Assembly (NCBI GenBank): GCA_010015605.1
Contig: ML975250.1
Span: forward strand, 186,001 to 250,000
From: Decorospora gaudefroyi
Taxonomy: Eukaryota; Ascomycota; Dothideomycetes; Pleosporales; Pleosporaceae
Reading direction: 5' to 3'
Length of the DNA stretch: 64,000 bases
Position 1 is the stretch's first letter; every line of letters begins with the position of its first letter. Below the pieces are notes generated by a model, which ran no database searches, was not told where the DNA came from, and saw only the letters and a list, made by a program, of their open reading frames with translations. Of this stretch, positions 10,241-22,718 are shown piece after piece. The position numbers and the translations under genes are program-made.

Positions 10241-11399
10241 ATGAGGCTCCGAACGCTTTCCCTCGTCCCTCTGCTCTTCGCAAGCGCAACGCGAGCTTCC
10301 CCTCCTGAAACACGCCTCGAGCCCTCGACCGCAGACGAGCTGCTACACCTCCACCGTAAACTTGTGGAGGTCGAGTCGATAACAGGCAACGAAGCTCACG
10401 TCGGGAAATGGCTTACCAACTACCTGCGTGCGCACGGCTGGACTGTTGAGAAACAAAGAGTGTCAGAGAAGCGGTACAACGTACTCGCATACGGCAGCAA
10501 ACGCGAAACCACCGTCCTCCTATCATCGCACATAGACACAGTACCGCCATACTGGCCCTACTACTACAACACGTCGACGGACACGATAGGCGGACGGGGC
10601 AGTGTGGACGCAAAGGGCAGTGTAGCGCCCATGATAATAGCCGCAGAAGGTATACGCGGGCACCTGCAGGATGACATATCTCTCCTCTTCGTCGTGGGCG
10701 AAGAAACAGGCGGCAACGGCATGCGCGCCTTCAGCAGCTGGGCCCAACGCCCCTCGTCGCACGAGATCGTCATCTTCGGCGAACCCACCGAGGGCAAGCT
10801 CGTGTGCGGACACAAGGGCATGCTGGGTTTCTCGCTCCAGGCGACTGGCAGAGCGGCGCATTCGGGCTATCCATGGCTGGGCGTGAGCGCCAATGACATA
10901 CTGGTAGAGGCGCTAGGCGCGTTGCTGAAGTTGAGGGGCCATCTGCCTTGGAGTACCAAGTACGGCAATACGACGATGAACTTTGGTCGTATAGAAGGCG
11001 GCGTCGCAGCCAATGTTGTCGCCGAAACCGCCTCCGCAAGCATCGCAACCCGCCTCGCAGCCGGGACCCCCGATCTCGTGCGCGGACAGATCATCAATGC
11101 GCTCAAGCACGTCAAAGCCGCAAGCCAGAAACAAGGTGGGGATCTGAATATTGAGTGGAAGAGTCAGGGCTACGGCGTTGTCGACATAAACTGCGACATC
11201 GACGGCTTTGAGACGATGACGGTGAACTATGGAACCGACGTGCCCAACCTTTCTGGCCATCATAAGAGGTACCTCTACGGGCCAGGATCGATATTTGTCG
11301 CGCATTCGGATCATGAGGCGCTCAAGAGGAAGGAGCTCGAGCAAGCCGTGTTGGACTACCGCCGTCTTATACTCAAGGCGACGCAGATGAGAGAGAAGG

Positions 11400-11432
<33 letters not shown>

Positions 11433-11458
11433 CGCCTGAAGAGCAAATGGAATTGTAA
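10241..11458 (+). CDS. Secreted M20-family metallopeptidase (carboxypeptidase type)
   Basis: Intronless, 405 aa. Residues 1-19 form a signal peptide (MRLRTLSLVPLLFASATRA), so the product probably enters the secretory pathway and acts in the vacuole or outside the cell. The M20 metal site is complete: H97 and D99 in SSHIDTVPP, D123 in GSVDAKGS, catalytic E154 and ligand E155 in VVGEETGG, E181 in FGEPTEG, and H355 in FVAHSDHE. H207 in AAHSGYP lies in the lid domain. Related fungal proteins are annotated as carboxypeptidases or acetylornithine-deacetylase-like; the substrate cannot be told. The C-terminus carries a Q run and PPP encoded by a CAG repeat, an unusual tail for this family. Confidence 0.88.
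11402..11429 (+). repeat. CAG microsatellite inside the M20 peptidase gene
   Basis: About nine CAG/CAA units encoding a glutamine tract near residues 387-396. Confidence 0.85.
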
Positions 11459-12041
11459 TCTTGTAGATAGCTATATACCCCTCGTGCTCAAGTGCATTGC
11501 TGCCATGACAGCACCGACACGCACACCCGACCGCGAGTGCATAGACCCCGTCTATTTGATGTACCACCACGTTTAGTCTACCGGGAGAAGAGTTTCGCTC
11601 AATACTGGTAGTTCTGAAATGGGGGCTCAGTGTACCATCTTCCCAAGTCTCTCGACTGGATAGCTGGCACGGCGATTGTTCTTGCGCATTTAACCCTTCT
11701 CAAGAGAAGAGGACAGACCCAGCCAGCAATGGGAAAATGCGCGGCTGTCTGTAGGATCTGTTCGTTGCGCTGTTGTTGAAGTGTTGGAGAAAAGAAGGTC
11801 GAGGTGAGGGCGGAGATTTACATTATATAGACAGTCCAGCGCGGAGAAACGTTCGGCCCGGTGGGCGGAAGTGAGAGAAAGCGAGGTGAAGGAGGAAAGT
11901 GCAATCCGACCGCACGTGCGCGCTATGCATTTCACTTACCCAATGTGCAATGCTGTCCAACGCCCGGCAACGCTAATGCCATGGCCGCCATCAATATCAT
12001 ACACATAACTATACACATGGCGCCTCCATTGTTCGACCGTC
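11459..12041. other. Convergent intergenic region
   Basis: 583 bp between the M20 peptidase stop (plus) and the Cym1 stop (minus); it should hold both 3' UTRs. No gene seen. Confidence 0.5.
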
Positions 12042-15000
12042 TCAGCTTGCAATGGCCGGAACATCATCTTCCTTCTGTGGAACGCCCTCAGCCTCCTCCG
12101 CTGCTTTGGCCGCCTCGGACATGCCCAGGTCCCTGAACTGCCAGCCACCGCTCTCTTTAACCCAGTCTTTTCTATCACCCAGGATAGCTACACTGCTCTC
12201 CTGAGCACGCTTAACAAGAAATTCGTCCGCCACGGTTTGCACCTGCTCTGCCGTGATGTCCAGTAAGCGCTCTCGTCGAACTTGTAGCATATCATCCGTA
12301 ATACCAGACAAGAACAATCTCATACCCTCGCGACTGACACTCTGCGGAGCATCGTAGCCTTGGAACGCACTAAGCTTCGCCTCTTCGAGATCCTGATCGG
12401 TCCACGCGCGGTCGCGCGCCCATTGCCCGGCTTCGGCCATGATTTTCATGCTGTTTTGCGGGTTGGGATCGCGGTACGAGTACATGCCAAATAAACCGCC
12501 CAGACCGCGCGCGTAGGCGCCGCCGCCATATGCACCGCCCTTTTCGCGGATCTCTGGATGTAGCTGCTTGAAAGTGAGGAGCTTTGCGAGGATTTCGAGT
12601 GGGGCGCTTGACGCATCGGTGTAGGCTACAGTAGGGACCGCGCGGGCGGAATAGTAGACTTGGTAGGGCAGAGGGAAAAATGACTTCGCGTTGCGAGGAT
12701 ATTGTTTTTGTTGTGATGTTTTCGGGACGGCGACATTCTGTGGTAAAGTGTTCAGAAAGCGACGTAATGCTTCTTGATTCGTCGTTGAGCTTTCGTTGCC
12801 GCAGTTGAGAGCCACTCGGAGCTGGTTGCTATTGGCAATAGTAAAAGACTGAATAGCCTTGAGCTTGTGGATGACATCATCCAGTGATTCTTGTGATGCT
12901 AGAGTAGTCATGAGCTTGACTTGAGTGAGGCCTCCGGTTTCTTCTGCTAGTCGACCCACGGCACTTATACCAGCTTCTGCGTACCTCATGGCGTACGAAT
13001 GACCAGACTCAGCGATAGAATTAATCGCGCCACTTGCTGAGCTTTGTAGCAGCTCTCTGATTTTCCTCGCCGCTTCCGGTCCATCGAAATCTGTCTCTTG
13101 TATTAAGGTCCGGAGAAGCTCGTACATATCAGGGATGTTGCGATCGAAGGCGTACCCAGTGAAAGCCAAGCCCTCCTCGTAGGTGTCTATGGAGAGCGGG
13201 GACTGTGACGAGTGATAACCCACGGATATGCCGCCGGTCTTCAGCTTGATCAATTCCTCAAGCTGCTCCATGGTCTTGTCCTTGGTGCCAAGACGCATGA
13301 TGGCACTTGTGAAGAGCGGTATCATTTCCCGCAACTCGTCTGGAAGATCTTGCAACCTGTGCACAGCACGGAAATAGGTCAGGCCATTTGTAGGTGCTTC
13401 GCGCCACTGAACCTGTACACCATCTAGATCGGTGTGACGCAGTGGTTTCCTCTCTTTGTCCCGTGGGATATCTTTGACATACACAGTAGGCAGACAGCTC
13501 AGATCTTCATTTCTAGCCTTCTCTTGCACCTCCAGCAGTTGCAGCTCTCGCTCTTCCAGGTACTTTTGAGCTTCCCGTTCACTCGAGAACTGCTTTGTAG
13601 TCTCTTGTATCTTCACCGCCAAACGCTGACTCTCCTCTTCTGCCAACTCTTGACTGAAGGTCTCCGAAGGCTCCATAGTAAAAGTCAACGTCTTGTCGTT
13701 GAGGAGGTATTTCTCGATCAAGCTTTGCAGATAGTCTCCTTCGGCATACTTCTTCTGGAAAGCATCCACGGTCTCTTGCCACGCAAGAGCCTCCATAGGG
13801 TCGATGCCGTTGAACCAGCCGGGCTTCAGCCTTTGCAGAATGCCCATACCGAAGTTGGCAGTCTTGTGCTTCAACGACAGCTCCAGTTGATGCAGGATGC
13901 CATCTACCTTGATCTTGTCGAAACCGTTCTTGCGCACTTGGAGGAACGTCTCGGCGATGGCTTCGCGCACCTTGGGCACATCATCGGCCTTGACGGCATC
14001 CAGGCCTACGGAGAAGACGCCACGTCTTCCTGCGCTGTCATAACCAGTGTTCACGCTGAAATCGGCGCCTAGTCCAGATTCGACGAGGTTGCGATACAGT
14101 GGCGATCCGTATCCGCTCATGAGCAGACTGCTGAGCACGCCCAGGGCAAAGTTCTCAACTGCGTCGGCAGTGTCGCCCATTAGCCAAGCGACCGAGGTTT
14201 TGTATTGCCTGTCCTGGGGCACCAGCGGATCCAATGGCCCAGCAACCGTGACCTGCTTCGGACCGTCCAAGGTTATGGGGCCCTTCACTTCCTGGTCCAC
14301 GGCGATCTTGTCAAAGCCACCCAGGCGATTGTCCACCTCTTTCAGATGTTCGGTCAAGGGCATGTCTCCATAAGTGAGAATCTTGGCATTGCTGGGGTGG
14401 TAGTGGTCGGCATGAAACTTCCGCAGCTGTGACCAGGTAAGGTCGGTAATCTTCTGCGGGTCGCCGCCCGAGTTGTTGATGGCCGGGTAGAGGTGGTCCT
14501 GGAACTTGGTGTAGAACAAGTAGCTTGCATCCGACGTCTGTCCCTTCATCTCGTTGTAGACGACGCCCTTGAACACGATCCGCTTTGCGCTCGGGTCATC
14601 GGCCTCTGTTGCCAGGGGGTTCTCGGGCCCGATGCGCCAGCCTTCCTGGGTGAAGTCGTTCTCTTTCAACAGTGGATGAAGCGTCGCATCGAGGTATACG
14701 GACATGAGGTTCTTGAAGTCTTGCGCGTTCGTCGTCGCAAACGGGTACCCGGTGTGGTCGGCGAAGGTCCAGGCATTCATAAAGTTGGACAGCGAGCGGG
14801 GGAGCATCTTGAAGAAGGGGTCGCGGATGGGGTATCTGGACGGTTAGCGGGGTGCTTGGTAGGGCAGGGCGCCTTGGTACCTCTCGCTGCCACACAATGT
14901 CGTGTGCTCGAGGATGTGCGGCACGCCCGTGGCATCTGGCGGGTTGGTCTTGAAGCCGATGGAGAAGACATTGTTGGCATCCTCGCGGGCAATGTGCAGG

Positions 15001-15230
15001 TACTCGGCGCCCGTCTTGTCGTGCTGGAGGTGCAGTGCTGTCAGCTCGAGCTCGGGCACCTGCCTGATGCGCTTGAGGGTGAAGCCATGGAGCTGGTCGC
15101 CCACACGCGGAAAGCCGGCGACGTCCGTGACAGCTGCGTAGGTGCGCCGGGCGGTGGGCGACAGGCGGTGGACGACTGCTCTCGGCGCATGTCGGGCTCT
15201 TGGGAGGTGCCAGCCGGTCGAGCGCAGCAT
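12042..15230 (-). CDS. CYM1: Mitochondrial presequence protease (M16C pitrilysin)
   Basis: Degrades cleaved targeting peptides and other short peptides in mitochondria. Exon 1 (15230-14881) starts at MLRSTGWHLPRARHAPRAVV, an Arg-rich amphipathic presequence. A 45-nt intron (14880-14836) follows, then exon 2 (14835-12042), for 1047 aa in total. The inverted zinc motif HILEH (H105, E108, H109) lies in GVPHILEHTTLCGSER, directly before the intron. The four M16 domains and the central hinge fill the rest, and length and order match yeast Cym1. The frame also opens upstream to 15380, but that segment is not presequence-like, so I prefer the internal ATG. The gene is head to head with the taxilin gene. 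Confidence 0.93.
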
Positions 15231-16001
15231 GGTTGGGATGAATGAAGGGCGGTCGCAGAGCTTCACAAGAGCGAGAGGCACACCAAGCCCAGGACCAAAA
15301 ATGTCAGGAAGCATCCGACCACCCCCATCGATGACGCCTGCGCCGCCTGCGCCGCCGATTGGCCGAGAGGGGCCATGCACCGAATGGGCCTAGCCCGCAA
15401 AATTACTAAGACGCAGGAGCGTGGTGCTGGACGAGTGTGGGCGGCAGTTGGATGCAGAGCAGAGTTGGTGACTTGGTGACGAGGTGTAAGGAATTCGGCA
15501 TACTGCATTGGCTCGCGTGTCTTTGCGTCTGCTGCTCTCTGGTCGTGAAGCTTGCCGGCCTGGTGGAGACCGGACCGTGTCTTGTGCCTTTCCGCCCTCG
15601 TCGAAACCGCCCAGCGCTGCTCCCCTCCCTCCGCTTCACCACCCACCTCCAAGCATTGCCCGAACCGCCTCTCGTTCTTCCTCCCAACTGCGTGAGCCCG
15701 TACTGGAGACACCCTCACAGACGCTTAGACATAGTATCAACACCCCGGGTCCTCTCCACGGCGTCACTGGGCGCTTGTTTCCGACCGAAGCAGTTCCGAG
15801 ACGTCAGCGGACGACTCCCATCCATCCTTAGCACGCGCATCCTAAACAGAGGCCCCTGCCAACGTGAATGCGCGACTTCGCTGCATAGACGATCCGTCGG
15901 AGAGCACATGAGAGTGGGCTGCCTAGGTGGAGGATCCAACAGGCGCAGCACGACGGCAGCCACCAAGCTGAAGCAGCGCTGCACCGAACAGGCACGGCTT
16001 C
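15231..16001. promoter_or_regulatory. Shared upstream region of CYM1 and taxilin genes
   Basis: 771 bp between two divergent start codons. It is rich in pyrimidine tracts on the plus strand approaching the taxilin ATG. No specific operator could be assigned. Confidence 0.4.
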
Positions 16002-17700
16002 ATGGCAACCGTTGCCCAGCAGCGCCAGCCGACGTCTGCCCAGCCGCGTCCGCATCACGAAGCAAGCCGCAGCGCATCAACATCCCCCGCGAACATGGCG
16101 CCCGCGCAGCATACTCCAGCGCCTGCGCCCGCACCCGCGCCCGCTAAGAAGGGCAAGGGCAAGAAGGCGACAGACCCCTCGGAGCAGCAGAAGCAGATCC
16201 AGGCCAAGATTGCTCAGCTCGAACTGGACCAGGCAGGAGACAAGGAACAGGAACTTGAAATCGGTGCGTCTGCTCGTATCCTGCGCCCGCGCGTCGAGGC
16301 GGGAGTCTCGTGGAGTGGCGCAGCCAAGTCCGCATGGCATGGCTTACTGGCACTATAGACGAACAGATGGCTGACGCATGGTATGGACAGAACGCGAAGT
16401 TAAGAAAGCGAACCGTGAACTCTCCTCGCTCCTCTCCAACATGGACGGTCCGCTGTCTCGCCTCGAAGTCGTACAGAAACGGTACACTGAACTGCTGTCC
16501 GACATGAAGCGCACGGAGCGCGAACATCAGAAGGCCAAGAAACGTGGAGACCAGCTGCAGAAGGAGAAGGATGCGCAACGATCGGAGCTGAACAAGGTCA
16601 CCACAATGAAGGACAAGCTGGACAAGCTGTCGCGTGACTTTGCTAAAGAGAACAAAAAACTCAAGGACGAACTGCACAAGCTCGAGACGACCGAGTCCCA
16701 TGCCCGGGAACAACTCCACGAGCGTCTCGACAATCTTGTGCATGATGTAGACGATTGCATTGCAGCCGCGAACGGGCCAGAACCCCAGAATCAAGCCGAA
16801 CAGGAACAGGACGAATTGTATGTCTTGCGTGCTAGACCCAGGTCATGCGGGCTAACGTGTTCAGGTTCCGCCAAAAATTCAAATCCCTCATCGACCAGTA
16901 CGAGCTCCGCGAACTGCAGTACCATTCCATGCTTCGACTCAAGGAACTCGAGATACAGTATCATGCAGCCCGCCTAGAGCAGCAGCGCAAACAACAAGAA
17001 GCCGAATCTTCAAAATCACACCAATTAACTCGCCAGGTGTCCACCTTCTCCCAAACAGAAACCGAACTCCGCACGCAGCTCAACATATATGTAGAAAAGT
17101 TCAAACAGGTACGTCGAATCATTCAACCCCCCGTTGGTCTGTATCATCATGGTTAATACTGACCAGATGCAGGTTGAGGAAACACTCAACAACTCGAACG
17201 ACCTCTTTCTCACCTTCCGCAAGGAAATGGAAGAGATGTCCAAGAAGACGAAGCGCCTCGAAAAAGAAAACCAAACGCTACAGCGCCACAAGGACATTAC
17301 AAATCGCAACATTGGCGAGATGGTAGAAGAGCGCCAAAAGATGCAAGAAGAGCTTGCCAAGAAGACGAGAGAAGCTGAAGACCAGCGCAAGAAGATTGCT
17401 CGGCTAGAGACTCTATGTCGCGGAATGCAAGCACAGGGCCGAGGGCAGGTCCCGATGCATGAGTTGGAACACGAGGAAGACGAGGAAGACGAAGAGGTTA
17501 CGGAGAGTGAGGACGAATACGAGGATGAAGACAGTGCAGAGTATGACGACGATACTGAGGAAGATGGTGTTGAGCCGGCACCTGAGCGTCGACCATTTGG
17601 GCCAGTCCCTCCGCCTCCGCCGCAGCCACAGGCTGTTGCGCAAGGAAAGCTCAACGGGCACAAACAGGTCAATGGGCAAATGAATGGGGTGAAACGCTAG
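16002..17700 (+). CDS. Taxilin-family coiled-coil protein
   Basis: Four exons: 16002-16263, 16391-16817, 16865-17108 and 17173-17700, giving 486 aa. After a low-complexity Ala/Pro/Lys start, most of the protein is one long coiled coil. It carries taxilin hallmarks such as KFKSLIDQYELRELQY and LNNSNDLFLTFRKEMEEMSKK. The tail has an acidic run (EDEEDEEVTESEDEYEDED) and a Pro-rich segment. Animal taxilins bind syntaxins and are linked to vesicle traffic; the fungal role is inferred from the family. The first intron is 127 nt with GGCTGAC before the acceptor; the other two are 47 and 64 nt. Confidence 0.9.
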
Positions 17701-18335
17701 TGGAATGTCATAGACAGGCTCGTCCCGTCTGCTGGTGGGCTATCTGGCTACGCATCTGTCGGCTCACGAGACGGGGGTCCGAAGAAGATTTGAAGAACTC
17801 GTTGCCAACATGCATTACCTGAGTGAGATGAAGGCTCCGATGAAAGCACTATCTGACAAGTTTTGCAAATTCTCATGAGAATGCACCCGTATCTGAATTG
17901 ATCAAGCGGTCGTTGAAGCGACTTGTTGCTGCCAAATCCACGTGGCCCAGATACAGGATGGGACCCCAAGCCGTGTTAAGCAGGTCATGACTGGCATATT
18001 CGTATCCATTCGCTGCTTGCGTTTGTCGGTGTTTGCAGGTTACAAGAGAAAGACGACGTCTCGGTACTAGTGGCACGTGGCAGGCGGAGAGCGGCGAGAA
18101 GTCAGCGCTGCCTCGGCTCACGCTCTCACGTTTCCCCGCAAGACCCTTGTTCGTGGGAGAGGACAGGAACTGCGTCGGTATTTGAACACCAACTCGCCCA
18201 GGACCGCTATGTCGTCGCGCATAGCTCCGGCGCTTCTAACAGTGCACCGGCCACGTCTATCATCGATATATCCACCTTGATACCCAAATTCCTTCTCGTC
18301 TATCCTACGCACGACTACCACCGCCCACACCCACC
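17701..18335. other. Intergenic
   Basis: 635 bp holding the taxilin 3' UTR and the promoter of the nitronate monooxygenase gene. Nothing else recognised. Confidence 0.5.
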
Positions 18336-19385
18336 ATGTCACCACCGTCTCTCCAGACGCCGTTGTCGAAGCTGCTGGGCATACAGTATCCCATCATCCT
18401 CGCTGGAATGGCGCGCACGTCTGGCGGGCCCCTCGCAGCTGCCGTGTCGAATGCGGGTGGTCTCGGTGTCATTGGCGGCCTGGGTTACACCCCAGAGCAA
18501 CTCCAATCGATCATTGATGACCTCAAGTCCAACCTCGACGACAAGAAGCTTCCCTTCGGTGTCGATCTCGCTCTCCCGCAAGTTGGCGGGAGCGCACGAA
18601 AGACGAACCACGACTATACTCACGGACAGCTCGACGAGCTCATCGAGGTTACCATAAAAAACGGGGCGAAGCTGTTCGTCAGTGCTGTCGGCGTACCGCC
18701 CGCGCGGACTATCAAGAGGCTTCACGAAGCAGGGATCCTGATTATGAACATGGTCGGACACCCTAAGCACGCGAAGAAAGCGTTGGATGCGGGTGTGGAT
18801 ATCGTGTGCGCACAGGGCGGCGAGGGTGGAGGCCACACAGGCGATATCGCAAATAGCATCCTAATTCCCTCCGTGGTTGACGTCGCACGGGGCTACAAGA
18901 GCCCGCTCACAGGCCAACAAGCTATGGTAGTAGCAGCTGGGGGAATCTATAATGGCCGAAGCCTAGCCAGCAGCTTGATGCAAGGCGCACAGGGCGTATG
19001 GGTCGGCACACGCTTCGTCGCTTCCACCGAAGCCGGCTGTTCACAGATGCACAAGGAGAATGTCGTCAGCGCCGACTTCACCGACACGGGGCGAACGTTG
19101 GTTGTTAGCGGGCGGCCGCTGCGAGTCCGGTACAACGACTACATCAAGGAGTGGCACGCGAGAGAGGACGAGATCAAGAAGCTGACCGATGCGGGAATCG
19201 TGCCGCTTATGAAGGACATGGACGAAGGAAAAGACGTGGATATCCCATTCTTGATGGGCCAGGTTGCAGGGGTCATTGGCGATATCAAACCGGCGAAGGC
19301 GATTGTGGACGAGATGGTGCAGGAGGCGGTGGATATGCTGAGGTTGGGACAGACGTACACTGAAGGGCCGAGTAGTAAGCTGTAG
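18336..19385 (+). CDS. Nitronate monooxygenase (2-nitropropane dioxygenase family)
   Basis: FMN-dependent TIM-barrel enzyme that oxidises alkyl nitronates. Propionate-3-nitronate detoxification is the usual proposed role. Intronless, 349 aa. The N-terminal YPIILAGMARTSGGPLAAAV and GGLGVIGG are the flavin-binding start of the barrel. AQGGEGGGHTG places the likely catalytic base at H167. VVAAGGIYNGRSLASSLMQGAQGVWVGTRF is the phosphate-binding end of the barrel (described by its key Gly residues around 201-225). No targeting signal is evident, so it is probably cytosolic. Confidence 0.9.
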   Translation: MSPPSLQTPLSKLLGIQYPIILAGMARTSGGPLAAAVSNAGGLGVIGGLGYTPEQLQSIIDDLKSNLDDKKLPFGVDLALPQVGGSARKTNHDYTHGQLDELIEVTIKNGAKLFVSAVGVPPARTIKRLHEAGILIMNMVGHPKHAKKALDAGVDIVCAQGGEGGGHTGDIANSILIPSVVDVARGYKSPLTGQQAMVVAAGGIYNGRSLASSLMQGAQGVWVGTRFVASTEAGCSQMHKENVVSADFTDTGRTLVVSGRPLRVRYNDYIKEWHAREDEIKKLTDAGIVPLMKDMDEGKDVDIPFLMGQVAGVIGDIKPAKAIVDEMVQEAVDMLRLGQTYTEGPSSKL

Positions 19386-19996
19386 GTGCTAGCGACCAAG
19401 CATGTTTCGGTTGGACAAAGTATAGTTATCTAAAAATGCTGCGTCATCCTCGCTCGGTTTCTGGGTTTCAGGGTACATGTTGTGCAACACGGACTTCTGA
19501 CGCGAACAAGCTGCGATAATAGAAGTTTCCCATAATGTCCGACTTTTGCAAAGTCCCTTCGCACCCAAGTTATCGGCCCGTATGCAAACGGGATATTTAC
19601 AAAGAGTATCTGGTTCAAGATGCAACATTTACAGCGGCGGGTACGTACCCAGGTGAGCGGCTTCTGGGTGATGTGCGACCAGGATGGCGCTCGCTCCCTG
19701 AATCCGTTGCAGCATGCAGTACCCGCTCAGGAGAGATGCGACGGCACGACCAGATCGTCCGCCATAGGTTTTCACAGCCATTTTTGCACATTCTCCATCT
19801 CGGCCGGCCAGTCCACTATCCTTATCCTCGCCACTACCTAGCAACGCCCTAGGCCCTGGCGTTTGCTGGACTTTGTCACCCCTGGCTGCCACTGCAAGCC
19901 CCGTCTCTCTCCCGCGGCGCTCGCTCGCCCTACCGGATTTCCCATAGATGACGCTGCTTGCGCTGTCGACATTACGGCACAGCGGCGCATCATTCC
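19386..19996. other. Intergenic
   Basis: 611 bp between the nitronate monooxygenase stop and the kinase start. It contains CT-rich stretches near 19890-19925 that suit a 5' UTR. No gene seen. Confidence 0.45.
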
Positions 19997-22718
19997 ATGC
20001 AGTCAAACCTCAGAGCCCAGGCTGAGATCCAGGCCCAGAGGAAGAAGGTATGCACCCTCCCGTTGCCGTGGCCGTTGCCGTCGGCCGACGCGGGTGCACT
20101 GTGACAGGCGACGACACCCGCGGCGAGGCGCAGCGCATGAAGACCGTGGGCGATTTGCTAACAAGTGTGACATAGCAGCTTGCGAATTCGTACAAACAGC
20201 TGCTGGAGTAAGTTTGGCCCGCCGCTCTCTCTCTCAGCATGCACGCCTCCAACGGGACGGTGCGCTAACGCGGGACAGTGAATTCGCCGCGACGGATCTG
20301 AAGACGGTCGGCAACTACACGCTGGGAAAGCTCATCGGCAAGGGAAGCTTTGGCAAAGTCTACCTGGCGTCGCATAAGCTCAGCAATGGCTCCAAGGTGC
20401 GACCACGCAGCCGTCACGGCACGGCATGCATCCGCGAGGCTAATCACACCACCAGGTCGTGCTCAAGAGCGCAAACAAGGACGACGCAAACCTCGCGCGC
20501 GAGATCCACCACCACCGCCAGTTCATACACCCGCACATCGCTAGACTATACGAGGTCATAGTCACCGAGAAGCTGGTCTGGCTGGTGCTCGAGTGGTGTC
20601 CAGGCGATGAACTGTACAACTACCTCCTGAACAAGGGCGCGCTCGAGCCCTCCAAAGTCCAGCGCATCTTCACCCAACTGGTCGGGGCCGTCTCGTACGT
20701 GCACAACAAGTCCTGTGTCCATCGCGACCTGAAGCTCGAGAACATACTGCTGGACAAGCATGGAGACGTCAAGTTGGTCGACTTTGGCTTTACGCGCGAA
20801 TACGAGGGCAAGTCCAACTATCTGCAGACCTGGTGTGGCACCGTGTGCTACAGCGCGCCGGAGATGCTCAAGGGCGAAAAGTATGCAGGCGAGAAGGTGG
20901 ACGTTTGGAGTCTGGGCATAATACTCTACGCGCTGCTGGTGGGCGAGCTGCCGTTCGACCATGACGACGAAATGGTCACCAAGACGAAGATACTGAAGGA
21001 GGAACCTACATACCCCGCCAACTTCCCACCCCAGGCGAAAGAGCTGTGTCAAGCCCTACTCTCGAAACGCCCGATTCTGCGACCCACCTTGGCCGACATA
21101 CTACAGAATCCATGGTTGTCGGAACATGCGCCTCGCCAACAGGAGACGCTGAAGCTGCAACAACCGGCACCCTTCTCGACCGAGCTGGAGAAGGAGGTGC
21201 TACACCGCATGCGCGCCGCCGGAGTGGACATCGACATGGTGATTGAGAATGTGCTGGCCCAACGATGTGACTCTCTGGCTGGCTGGTGGGCATTGCTGCT
21301 GGAGAAGGAGGAGCGCAAAACGAAGAGGCGAGAGCGCAAACGCAAGGAGAAGGAAGCGGAGGCAAAGAGCCTGAGACGATTGAGCGCTGCAAGTAGCCGT
21401 CTGGACAAGCTCGCGCCCACAATAAGAGAGCTAGACGAAGAGGGTTTACAATCGCCGACAACACCGAAGAGTCGCGGAAGGACCATGAATCGGACCAGCC
21501 TACACGGTACGTATTGCAACCAGCACTAGGAGGTAATTCTGACTCGCAACAGGTGCCCCCGAGCTGCCTCGACTACCGGAATCAGGCTCATCCCCTAATC
21601 TTACCGTCGACGATAAACCGCTCCCGCCAATCGACACTCATCGAGGCCGGACTTCGAACTCATCCTCACGCCCACCGCCGCCCGCTAAAGATTTAGACAG
21701 GCGGAGATCACGCAGCAGTATGCTTCAGGTCGTGTCGAGCAACCCGGACCTCTTACATCCCAATGGTTTTGTGCCTAAACGCCGCCGGAAGCAGCCTTTC
21801 ATCAGTCACCTTGTATCACTCAGAAATTGGATAAAAGAGACTTCGAAGAGGGCTCGATCGCCAAACTCGAAAGCTAGCAGCGGACAATCGCCAAAGCTAC
21901 CCGAAAGCAACCCTCCGGAATCGAAACGAAGGCAGAGCACCGCAAACCGCTCCTCTGTACATACGAACCCAAGATCACCACCTGCTACACATGTGCCACC
22001 CCGACCACGAGTTTCGACGCATGGCTCTGGATCAGTACGACGACTATCAGCATCACCCGCACCATTAACACCACGCTCATCCTACCGGCGGTCCTCTGGC
22101 GGTCTCCGAGGTCGCAAGTCCACTTCATCATCCGTGTCCTCGATCCGCTCCATGCCACACCACCATCACTCGCACTCTAAAGCCTCCTCGACGTCCTCGG
22201 CATCTATCACCTCGCCTGCTGTCTCGGTATCCGGACACTCGCACAAGCACAGCAAATCACCCCATAGCAGCATAAAAGTTCTCCCCGCGACCCCAACTTC
22301 CTCGACGTTTCCCTCCAACATCCGCCTGGTCCGCTCCGGATTCCCATCAGGTCTCGATGAGTCTAGCGCTGCATTTGGAAACGGAAACTCTATGCCGCCG
22401 CAATCCCCGGGCCTGGTGTTTGCCAAGCGGAAACGAAGTCCATTCAAAGGGCCAATGTTGAACGTGAACACGGGCGGTAGTGCCGGTGGAGGAGTTGGGG
22501 CATGGAGGAGTAGGAATGGCGAGGGAGGCATGGGCAGTCGTGGGACAAGTGTTCAAGGGAGAAGGAGTGGAGAGATTATGGGCATTACCGAGGAAGAGGA
22601 AGAAGAGGAAGAAGAAGAAGTCGAAGAGGTGGAAGACTTCAAAGGGAAGTTGGGCGAAGGCGAGTTTGTGGAGGAAGAGGGGCCGATGACTCCGCCGAAA
22701 CAGAAGATACTAGCTTGA
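19997..22718 (+). CDS. Serine/threonine protein kinase, CAMK-like
   Basis: Five exons: 19997-20047, 20176-20207, 20279-20396, 20456-21506 and 21553-22718, giving 805 aa. Kinase domain about 40-290: P-loop GKGSFGKV, lysine K71 in VVLKS, HRDLKLEN with D158, DFG at D176, then GTVCYSAPEMLKGEKY. The sequence resembles a fungal kinase group that I believe includes S. cerevisiae YPL150W and S. pombe Ppk16; that link is from memory. A basic helix (KEERKTKRRERKRKEKE) and a long Ser/Pro/Arg-rich, probably disordered, tail with His runs and an E9 acidic run follow. Exon 2 has tandem acceptors TAG and CAG (20173-20178) that would add or drop one Gln. The two small 5' exons are modelled from phase and splice signals. 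Confidence 0.88.

Noticed and set aside
13434..14072. 212-codon frame on the plus strand
   Set aside because: Antisense shadow of the Cym1 coding sequence.
14493..15245. 250-codon frame on the plus strand
   Set aside because: Antisense shadow across Cym1 exon 1, its intron and exon 2.
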